From positions 83,834 to 147,833 of the forward strand of contig JAHBCN010001273.1 of assembly GCA_019359885.1 (NCBI GenBank): DNA of 64,000 bases, read 5' to 3'. The position numbers were made by a program, and so were the translations under genes. Below the pieces are notes generated by a model, which was not told where the DNA came from, ran no database searches, and saw only the letters and a program-made list of their open reading frames with translations. Source of the DNA: Listronotus oregonensis. Lineage: Eukaryota; Arthropoda; Insecta; Coleoptera; Curculionidae. This document shows positions 23,901 to 35,900 of the stretch, in pieces (the stretch's first letter is position 1; each line of letters starts with the position of its first letter).

Positions 23901-26900
23901 GGTCTGTTGATGCATGAGGACTGTAGAAGCATTATATATTCTTAACTCGATTTATAAATTTTAATCCATATCTAGGAAATCTATCGGATATCTTATGTAA
24001 TACTAGGGGAAATCTTAGGAGATCTTAGGAATTCTTGGGTAGTCTTGGAAAGTCTTTGGGAGTCTTGGGATGTCTTAAGATATCTTGGGATATCTTTAAA
24101 TTTTGGGAGGAAATCTTAGGAGTTAGAATATCAATTACTTTTATATTATTTGTAGGTTTCTTTGGGTCAAGGGCGTCGATAGGGGGGGGTAATGGAGGTA
24201 ATTACCTCCCTCCAAAACCCTACCTACCACGTCGTCGGCAAATATATTCTCATATTTAAAAATTAAAGTAACGACATAATTTTGATGCTGGTTAAAACTG
24301 AGTTAGAACTATGGTTAAAAAACGAAGAAACGAAACAAATATCCCAGATTCTGCAATTTCAACTCTTAAAACGTGTGATAGTTATACCCTTATGTTCATT
24401 TAGCATTATATCTTGTATATACCATGCCAGTGAGCGTTGCATCCTCGGAGAGAAGTTTCTCTGCATTAAAAAGATTGAAAACGTGGTTAAGGGCATCTAT
24501 GAGTCAAGAACGATTAGTTGGTCTAGCGCTTTCACATGTGAATAGAGACATACCAATAAATACAAATTCCATTGTGGACAGATTTGCAAAAATGAAAAAA
24601 AAAATTATATTTTATATTACAGTTGGTGTTAAAGCGGTTTTCTTTTAAATGTTATGTTGAACAAAAAATTGTCAATTTAAAAATAGTAATTTAGGATTAA
24701 GTTCTTCTTTGTTTCGTTCATAATGTAACAAAAAGATATTGGTACATATGTATGTATATTCTATAATAAGTTACTTTATGTCTGAATACATGTTTGCCAT
24801 GGAATTAAAGTTTGAATTAGTTAGTGCACTGTGTTATTTTTCAATTATTAATAACTTCACAAATACAAAGCTCCTTGTTATGGTAAATTATATTTAATTG
24901 TTAATATATTTTTATATTGCATCTATACTTTGGATACTAAAAACTAAGAAACTTAACAGGCGAAAGATATATGGAAGAAAAATGACATTATTATTATATC
25001 GCCATTTTTGTATCAAGTGGCTAAAATGAGGTTTTCAGGACGAATTTGTTGTTTCTGCATGAGGCGTCAGCTGAATTCGGTATAGCAAATGAGTGCTAAG
25101 AACCTGTTTTGGATGCGTGCTACAAACAATTTTATCTGTTTAAGTTTATGAAAAATGTGTGCAAACATTATAAATGTACATATTAGCATCAATAAATACT
25201 TTCACCATGATTTTGATTCAATAACAACAGGATTATTTTCCAGCAAAAAACAGTTTATGTAACATATTTTATCAGGTTTGTGTTCAGAGTTTTTTCCAAT
25301 ACTAAAATTACCCCTCCCAGGAAAAAATATTATCGACGCCCTTGCTTTGGGTGGGACTAACTTTATGGTTTATATTATTATTAAATAATATAAACACCCT
25401 ACCTTGTGCCACATATCTATGTGAACCATCCTCTACCAAAACATTATAGAAGGTTGGTTACCCTTAAACCTTAAACTTTCAATATTGTTTCTCCACTGCC
25501 AATCGGGTGCGGCCATGCATACGCTGTCCCAATTAAAGATAACGCATCTATATCCGAATAGATATGATGCATAACCATTCCAACGGCAAATTTACATCTG
25601 GTGGCCTTAAAACCGTTCTATAGGTCCTTCGGGTGGGTCCGGCCGGTAGTCTCGCAACATCTGGACAAGGCTATTTTAAAATAAAATAAATAATTAATTA
25701 TTGACTAAAATGGCTCTTATTTAAAATAAGACGACATGACAGCCTTGTGACCATAGGCCACACAATCTCTCAGAATTAACCTTGTCTTGACTAATTATGT
25801 CAATTTTTTTTTGATATGACCTATTTATTTTACCTATCGCACATTCGCTTATAGGATCCTAACGCAAAAAAATTGAAAAACGTTTATATTTCACCATTAG
25901 GTTTAAAATACTACAAATTGTTGTTTTGTTATATGGATATTAACGAAACTTGGTGGGGTTATTATTCTAACGAAACGCCATTTTTGTTACATATAACAAG
26001 CTTTATCTACGACCTGTAAGATAAGTGATTATCATGTAATTCATTTGAGTATATTGGCGTCGCATAATGAGTCTTATTACCGCGCTAGTGCGGTAATGTA
26101 CCATACGCGTTCATGACCGCACTAGTGCGGTAAATGCTTATTACATAACGCATTTTGTCAAAACCAGTATTTTAGACACATTTATTATTATTACTTTTTA
26201 TTAAGATTATTACACAATACAATTTATATTTGAAAATTAATTATTATAAATATTAAAAGTAAAATTTACACCAGAGACAACCTTAGGCATATTCTGAATT
26301 GTAAAACTTGTTAGGTTGATGCCTGAGGATTTGGCATTAGCTGCTTCAGCCGGGGGCGAGGTACAGGAACTGTAGCAGATTGAAGGTTACGCCCAAAATT
26401 TTTTTCGTAACATTTTTTTGTTTTTCTTAAAGATATCAATATAACCTTTAGCCACGCTGTTGCTTCTCCATCCACCATGGCGTTTGACAGTCAATAGGTC
26501 TGCTCCAGAATCTGCCAACAGGGATGTGAATGAACGACGGAAACAGTGTCCAGTATATAATTCTTGGTGTGGCAAATTTAAAAAGGTAGCTTTCGGCATG
26601 CTGCCAAACGTATTGATACCAACGGGCTGTCGTATGCAATTGCCTTTTCTGTAACCTACAAAAAATCTTGTGTGATCAGTGAGTGTTGGACGCAGCGAGT
26701 CGTATTTTCGGATAATCTGAACTATGTCGACTCCTTGAAATCCTCTAGATGTCACGAAAAATTCTCTGGAAATTTTTGTTTTTGTGTTTGGAATTTCAAT
26801 ATGGAAAACCTTTCCTTCATCTTTGACGTTTTCGCATAATAATTGGGACATTTCTGGTTTTCTGCAAACCCCAACAATGCCAATGATTAGCCCAACCTGT

Positions 26901-29900
26901 AACAAAAGAAAAGGCAACCACTCGAAGTTGCCTCCCCTCCGATTTTGACCAAATTTGGTATACGGGGGTTTTTTGGAGCTCTGATTACGAATCTGAAAAA
27001 ATAGTTTTTCGGCAACGTTTCGTTTTCGAGATATTGATCATCAAAGTTGAAAATCAAACTAACCTTATTTTCACTATATTCCCCCTTCTTTTTGTACACA
27101 ATTCTTGATTTTTATATAAAGTGGCACATTTTGGCATATTTTATAAACACCCTTTAAAACCTTATATTTTTATTTATTTTACACCTTTTTTCCATTAAAT
27201 TGCGAAGCTTCACTTTCAAGCGGGGCGGCCATGATTCCCTAGTGTATACATGGTTGCGGCCACGATCCGACGTATGAAAGTGGAGGTTTGCAATTAAATG
27301 GAAAAAGGTGTAAATAGATATAAAAACAAGTTTTTAAAGGTGTTTTAAAATATTATGTGCCAATTTAGTGTAAAAATCAAGAATTCTATGCAAAGAAGGG
27401 GTAGTGAAATAAGGTTAGTTTATTTCAACTTGATGAAATATCTCGAAAGCGAAGACGTTCCGAAAAAATATTTTTCAGATTGTAAACTAACCCCCGTATA
27501 CCAAATTTGGTCAAAATCGGAGAGAGAAAAGAAAATAAACTTAACTATAGTTTTCTAAAAGTCACTAAAACTTTAAACTCGTCTTTTTTTGCAGATATTT
27601 TTTAAAAATATTAAAACTCTAGATTCTTACCTTGATAAGCAAAAACTTTCCATTATTGGCTGTGGCAAGGAACTCGTCAATTTCGCCTTTTGACAATGTT
27701 TTTTTTTTCTTCAGCTAATATCCTTCGCTTTTTCGTTTTAGGAGTGCTTGTAATTGTGCAAACTTGCTTATATCCAAATTACTCTTTGTACGATAACTGC
27801 TCCGAGCATTGAGTAAAAAGCCCATAGGCTGGAGCAACTGTATTTCGTCGACATCGTCTCGAAATAAGCCAGAAAAACTTTTTCTGGAAACATCACACAA
27901 ACGGCCTTGTCGACATAGTAATTTAATGACAAACTATGTTGATTTTTTTGAATTTAAAACAGGTAGAGGTGCAGGTACAGTATACCTTGTGTCACTGCAT
28001 GACGTGAACAAATTTAAAATTAAAAAAAATCATGTTCTTACTTATATCTGCGGTCGTAGATAAAATTTTGTCGTCTTGGTCTACGACTTTGTCGAGGCAA
28101 TATTTAACACTCGTTTTTGTAATAAAGCTCATACCACACTTATTTATACATAACTATTTCCGACTTTCGGTATCACATTTCCTGCCAAAAATGTTTGAAA
28201 AAAATTGTGCTTCATCCGCGCTTAGAAGACCTTTAATTTGGCGCAAGCAAAATTAAAAAATCTTTTAATGTGACTGAAATATTCGAAGAAAACGAAAAAT
28301 CTTCATGATCAATAAAACATTGTCTGAAGCACCTACCTAAATTAAAAAAAAAAGGAAAAGGCACGTATTTTTATTCTCAACAAGTCTGGCTGGATGAGAT
28401 TTCAAAAAGTAAAAAGGCCGATTACCTTCCGTTATGCGCCAAAACCGTTTTGATTTTAAAGTGGGACACATTGTATATTTTTTGTTTTTCACCTTCTGCA
28501 GATCATTTTACGTCTAAATACGTTATTTTTATTTTTTCAAACTTTATTTTTAAATGAAGTTTTAAATTTTCTCTCTACAGTGCCATGATCATCCCAAAAT
28601 CACTCCACAGACTTTTCTTAGTTTTAGAAAAATACAAACACAATTTTATCTATTTAAACTTTTTTAATAGAGTGCTCTAAACTTTATTATTTTAGTATTT
28701 TTGCCCTAACATAAAAACTAAATAGAAACCTATCACTTTCATAACATTACTAAATGCAATATTTTAATGCTAATCCGATGACATAAAACACTACAATACT
28801 TTTCTTTATTTTTCTTTAAAAGTTTCTGTTTCATTTTGTAGGTAACAGTTTTTTTTTGTTTGATGTAGGAACAATTGCTTTCGTGCCTTTAGAAGTCTGA
28901 CAGATAAAAAAGGTGGTTTGTGTTTATTAACGTATCTCCTATATTTTAAAAACAATAAATTGGATTTAATATTAACACTAGAAAACCAGCATGTTTACTA
29001 AAAGTGAGCAGTTTAATTTACTTATAATGTACGCGCAACATGGAATGATTCTAGGATGATCATCGTACTCTAAACAAAAAGTATAAACTTAATTTAAAAA
29101 TAAAAATTGCAAATACAGTAGAATCTCAGTAATCCGGCACCATTAAAAACCAGAGGGTGCCGGATTATTGGAATATTCGGATTACTAGATTGTATGGAAA
29201 AATTTATAGTAAATAAAATAAAACATTTCATAAAGGGAATACAATGTAATTGTGTTCATGTTTTACACGTTTTTTATAGCCATAAACCACATATCTCACA
29301 ATTAACTAATTACATAGTTTAAAATCATCTTTAATTTTAATAAAGTTTAAAGTGTAGGAAGGGGCGAGGAAAGCACGGGCGGAGGGTGCCGGACTATTGC
29401 ACGTGTCTGTTTATTGGAGTGGCGGATTAGTGAGATTCTACTGTAAACCTGTAAATATAGTCGTGTTTTCATTTATTTTTGAAGTTTTTTGGTAAAAATA
29501 CAAAACTTTTAAAAATATGGACTATTATGGTATATGGCAATTTTTAATATTATTTCTCTGTCGCTTGAGAAATACTAGACTGTTCGGATATTTTTGAAAG
29601 TCAGTGTAGAAACATAAACAACTTCAAGGGTAAAATTTTAAAAAAAAATCCTGCAGGTTTTTTGTAAAATACAACACTGCCATTCCAAATTATTTGAGAA
29701 AAATATTTTAAAAATAGCTAAATGGCAACAACTTTTCTCAATTACCCTCTTGCCTGTTCTGGCACGTCGAATTCATGATTTAATATAAAGTGTTCCAGTG
29801 GGGCAGTATTAAAGTTGTGCAACATGTATAGTCGGGCCAAGTTGACTAGTGCAGGAACGTCCTTTGGACTCACCAACTGTAAAAGCTCCAAAGCTGAACG

Positions 29901-32900
29901 TAAGCTGGTAACTCGTCCACTGGGGCTGTAAGCTTGTCTGAAAAAAGTAAGATAAAAATTTAAAAAAAAATGGTCTAAACCGCCCAGATTAAATACAGAT
30001 AATATCACAAGCTTAAAGGCCTAAGAACTAACATACCGTGGTTGTCTTAATAACATAATATGTAATTACTTAATTTTAAACAATCTGTGAATTTGCTCAT
30101 ATCAATAAAACTGGATATATGACATGCTGTGACATAATTATTTTATGTTCCTATAGCATTTTCGAACTGAAAAAAAATTATGTACAACTAAAATTACTCT
30201 TAATAAATAATATTTCGTAAACTTTGCATTTTTTAATTCTTATGGTGTCACAACGTAAAAAAAAATCTTTTTCATATTTTTATGACACAATACACTGTAC
30301 AATTCACTGCTTTGTAAATACTTATTGTGCTAATTTTGATGATTTTTAAATTAAGAAAGGTTTTCTGAAAAAAAGTAAAATTAAAATAAAAAAGGTCTAA
30401 CCCCCAGATTAAATACACAGCATATGACAATCAGGTAACCATCGTAACTTTATCAATGTTAACCTTACTTATTAACGTTTTTATCTTAACGTTTTAATCA
30501 CTGCTGTCATTGCAAAGAGCTGTATCGCATTTAATAGGCATATTGTACCTTCGCGCATAGTGTCAGTGTCATACAGTGGCGGCTCCTCCATTGGGTCATT
30601 TGGTCAATGACCTCCCAATATTTTTGACTAATATTTCCAAACAAAAACACAATAATGATATAAATGAAAAAACCATTTTTTTCAATCTTTTAAATTTTCC
30701 TTTATTATTCTAAGCATATAAACTCGTTGATCGATTACTGGATTCCACAAGCTTCGCGCAGCGATCTCCAGATCGGTGGTTTCCTTTGTTGGCCAAAAAC
30801 CGGGCTGCCTGCCTTCATTGACCGCATTATTTTAAACGGAGCCGAGTCGAGTTTTCCCGATTTAATTTACGATTGGGCGATTTTGGCTGCTTTCCGAAGC
30901 AGTGTAATCGCATGATCTGGGTCAACAGCCGCGAAGAGGAAAATTACGCATTTTTCAAGGTGTTTGTTTGTTATACGGTTATTATAGAACGGATTATATA
31001 CGATTTTAGGAATTTATTTTTTGTTGGTGTATGTTTTTGTAATGTAAATTCGGAAACAGTGCATTTGTTGACAATATTGGGTACGTTACCGATGACAACT
31101 GTAGAGAGCGAGGGATGCTTCTCTACATTAAATAGAATAAAGACATTTTTACGCAACACAATGGGGGAAGGTAGACTCTCTGCGTTGGCCATGTTAAGTA
31201 TTGAAAAGGTCTTTATAAATAATATTGTAAATTACAATGAAGAAGTAATCAATCATTTTGCAAGTGCCAAAGACAGAAGGATTAAACTAAAATTTATGAC
31301 TATTTAGGTAAGTTAAGTAACCCTTTTTATTTTTTATCATATAAATATGCTTATTTTTAACCTATAAGTTGCCATCATACCTCTGGCATAGCGATATTAC
31401 TTACTGTCGGGTGTGAGATTTTTTTTAGAATATGTTGTGCAATTTTTCTGTTTAAACAGAAATTATTGTTATATCGTAATGTTTCTTAATAAATAGAAAT
31501 ATAGTTCTTCAAATAAAATAATCTAATCATTTATTTTTGAATTTTCTTTCTTGTTTTTTCTTTGGAGTAAACGTCTGTGTGAAATAAAATGTTTAAAATT
31601 GTTTTTTAACTAAAAATCAGTTAAGCCATATGCATTTGAAATTTTAGCTAATGACCTCCCCGAAAGATTGACCACGAGCCGCCACTGGTGTCATAACTCA
31701 AACGGTTTTTTGTACAATCAGTTGCACAATACTTTAAATTTTATCTAAGAATGTTTTATGATTTTAATTTACGTTTTAGTGCTTAGTGAATCTATTGTCA
31801 TTATAATGTTAACCGAAATCAATGACTTACCAAACAGAAACAGCGTTACGTGTTGAGTGGTGCAAGATAGTTGTCTATCTAAGTATTGTATAAAGTGTAG
31901 TTTGTAGGATATCGGATCCAGAAATTATTTTTTTGAATGGTCTAAGTATAAATGAAACAAAAACTCAGACATTGGATTTTCCCTAAGACCACTAGAGACA
32001 ACTACTGACTCTGTCAAGTTCTTGGGCATATATCTGGATTCAAGATTGATATGGGAGAGACATGCTATACATCTTGCAAATATTCTAAGTCGAAGTACTT
32101 TCATCACTTTTAACCTTAAGAACATTATTACTGAGGAAGTCCTAAATCATTAGTATTAAAGCACATTATCTCGGAAATACGTAATAAAGAAATCTTTCCA
32201 AATTTTTTGGTAGTTTATGTTACATGCAGGAGGGCTTCAGAGAGAAAGGACTTTTATGTAAAATAATTTAAGGGAACAAGAAATGTTAAAGCTATTGTTT
32301 GAGTAATTAAATTGTCTAAGTGCTGATTTATATAGAAAGATTCAATTATAAAATATTGATTTAAAACACAATTTAAGCTGAAATACATGAGTAAGACTAA
32401 AGGGTACATTAGATTAGGATTTCCATGAATTGCGCCCGGTCTGTCTAACCATTTGGTAAAACCTAAAAAATATAACCATATATATAAAATATATATGGTT
32501 ATATTTTATTGTACAAGGTAGATAAAAACTGATAAAGTTATTTAAGATTGAATTTAAACAAAATTTTCTTTGTCTGTTTTTTTTTTGTCCAGGAGTGTAG
32601 TATAAGAACCTTTTGGTGCGCAATTCGTGTAATGTAGATTTGGGTGGTTTTGGATACAGCGCGTAATTCGAAGGCCACATCTTTAAATGACACCTTAATT
32701 GATGATGTACTGCAAAATAAACATTGGATTGTAAATATTTTTTATTGCCAATGTAAAAAAACTAGCTTTCCATCCGCGTGGACGCGTGCGTCATGCCATT
32801 GAGCATTGTTATTTTATCGTATTTTATGTATTATTTTCTAACATAAATGGCGTTTGTGAATGAGTTAGTACGAATTTCTTATACAAATTTTCATTCCTCC

Positions 32901-35900
32901 ATTTAACCCCTAAGGGGATAAAGCTCAAAAAATACAACCACTTTTTATTTTCCTCAGCAGCCTAATTACCAACTCTCAAATTCAAAACTTAAAAAAATTT
33001 TCTATACAAACTTCCATCTTATTTTAACTCCCCCAGGGGTGTAATTTCAAAAATACTTAAACGGATCATTTTTAATCATAATCAATAGATTACATACCAA
33101 TTTTCATACTTCTATGTCCAGAAATAAAAAGGTCCATATAAACTTTCACACCTCATTCTACTACTTTGGGCGGTGTTTTTTTAAAATGCTTCCTTGGCTG
33201 ACTTTTCCTAGTCATAATCTACCTCCGTGTCAAATTTCATCTTCTTAGGTCAAGTAATTTTCGAGATTTTGTGATTAGTCAGTGAATATATCAACCGAGC
33301 AATGAGGGTCCTCCCGTTTTTATATACAAATATAGATTTTACTTACCAAACTAGTCAACGCACCATTAGATTGCCCAAAAAATCACCCTCTCTGTATTAC
33401 TGGCCATAAACAACCACTAGAAAAGCGCCATTATTATACACACTCTAGTCAAATACAACTTACCTAGCCATATGCTCCAAATCGTTGGCTAACCTTATGA
33501 GAACTTCGAGACTAGAGGTCGTTGGAAATTTAGTTCTTGGTCGATCAGTCCTTGGACTGTGTGGACATAATCCATGTCTTAGAATTTTGCCGCCGTTAAA
33601 AATGTCTATGTAGTACCAGTCTCCGTCCGGGCGTTGACTTTCGCAAAATCTGTATTTAAAAGAAAAATTGTTATTTAACCTGTAAATATCGGATTTTTCT
33701 TAAGGATGCACTGTTACAGGGTAGAAATGTGTTTTTTAAGGACAAAGATTTTAAGATAATATATTTTGGGACAGCCCATGTAGACTTAAAGTCGAAGTAC
33801 TTACATATTGTGGGTGTCTAAAGTGAAGTTGTTTATAAAGACGCGACGTAAAGATTTGGAGGTTTAGGGTCTAGACACTCTGCTCATGGGTGGGAAGTTG
33901 TGGGCTTCTCTATATAGACTGTAAGGAAATGCACAAAAACAGCACTCCATGCAAAAGCATAAAGATTACTGATTACTAAGATATCTGTTTGTGCTCTACG
34001 CTATTTCTTAAAGTGTAATTAGCTTTTTTGATTGCCTTAATACGCATTTTAAAAGGTATTACACGTTTTCTGAGACAATGCAAAAAAAATGGGGTAAATA
34101 TTATACAGTCGTAAAACAATCCACATTAATGACTGTGGTTAAAAAATTGTGGATGATGCTAGATTCATTAGTTGCCTTACCCTATATTTTCATTTTACCT
34201 AAAAATAATCTGTTCCCGGCAACAGAAATGGAGGTTCTTCGAATATTTTTTCGCGAAAACGCTTTTCTGAATTTGTTACGCTAATACTCGGTACAGGGTT
34301 TGCTGGACCCAGTTTTATATTTAATGTTTGTTTAAAAACTACTCAATTAAAGCAAAAATCTACTTGCTTACTAGGCTTATATGTAAATAAAGAAAGACAG
34401 TACTTGATGAAATACTTATATTTATTCTTTGTCTCTACAAAAACTGCTGTAATTTCTGTAAATATTTATTTTAATTAAAACTTTTTATATTTTCTTACAC
34501 TACTATAAGTAACCTACTTTGGACAAATAACAATGTGAGATCAATCATCCTAAAAAAAAAAAAAAAAAAAACTGCTTCGAAAATAGACCAAATTAAAATA
34601 ATTTCTTTGGGTTTTTGGTTCTTGGGACCCATATGCACCTTACACGTTCGTTGCACTCGCACACAGCGCGCTAACTGATAACTAAGACTGCCCTTTGCCG
34701 TGCTACTCTATCGTTCAAGGGTAGTAAGAGCGGCAACGTCGCGAACGTAGAAGATTTAAAGTTATGGAAAAAATTATGAAGATCTGGGTTTATTGGACCC
34801 TGTAGCGGGTCCTTAAGTGTTAAATTTATGCTCTTATACTGTTAGTTCATGACGTATAAATAATACTAAAGTTAAAACATACCTTAATAGAAAATGGGAT
34901 GGAAAAGTTATAGGCTCAAATCTCAAGCCTAATCTTCTACCAACTGCGTCAAAAATAATGGCTAAAGAAATGGCCATTCCCCTTTTTGTGCAAACACCAT
35001 ATTAAGGTAGAGATCATTTTCATCAGGTGCATTATATGGAGATCCCCTATGAGCGTAACCCTTAAGATCCAAATCTTTAAACAGTACCTAAAAAAGATTT
35101 ATTTTAATTTTATCTTACATTACGGTGGTCGGAATGTTTCAAACATATGAAAAACCAAATACATCTTATAGTCTAGTCGGTGAACGCTTTTCGCACCGAA
35201 TTGTTTGTAACTACACCGATTAGTAGAGCTGGGACGGATCCTTCAGAAAAGGATAGGAATCGAATCACCAATACGAATCACGATTCCTTTTTTAAGGAAA
35301 AAATAAATCAAATCCAGGGAGTCGATTCCTATTTATCGGATCACGAATCCGGATTATCTTTAGTTTTTATAGTTACAAATGGTAACTACGATACAAATGA
35401 TACTACATAATCCAGATAATAAATCAAGCGTCAAAGATTTTAGCGCGGAGTCCGAGCCGCAAAATATAATTTTAACCTTATTTTAAAGTGTTGTATCTCA
35501 ACCAAATTAGTTTTTGCTAAATATTTTTTAAATTTAAATATGTTATTACTGAGATCAACATGAAACCACCCATAAATGGAACATTTGTTCGAACTGGTTG
35601 AATATTTGCAATAAATAATAAATGATATTACGAGCAGTACAATAATTTTTATTTTATATTAATGCCACTGTTAAGGCGCTTCAAGCCGTTAAAAATATTT
35701 TTTTCTACAATTTTATCCTAAGAGGTGGATTTTACGGGTTAAATAATTTTAACAAACAATTAACTATGTTATAAATAATATGGGGATATATTTTTTTACA
35801 TAAAAATCACAATAAAAACGTTTTAAACTGGCAGTTAGTAACTACTCTTTAAAATTACCCCCTGTAACAAAATAATTATGAATATATGTATGAAAATTGA

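Larger units (their letters stand above)
17955..25402. other. FBXO21 intron 8 (first copy)
   Basis: About 7.4 kb. It contains a possible decayed element with TATTCGGATTC strings (about 19023-20010), a perfect hairpin at 20039-20074, two blocks of degenerate TCTTGGGA repeats (20390-20640 and 23995-24125), a foldback element (22078-22531) and a hAT derivative (24168-25344). Stretches 18000-19000, 20640-22070 and 22540-23990 are AT-rich with only short chance frames. Confidence 0.6.

Noticed and set aside
26887..27558. Small proteins beginning MYKKKGEY or MCQFSVKIK
   Set aside because: They are translations of the two arms of a foldback element and recur at 57946-58239 for the same reason.
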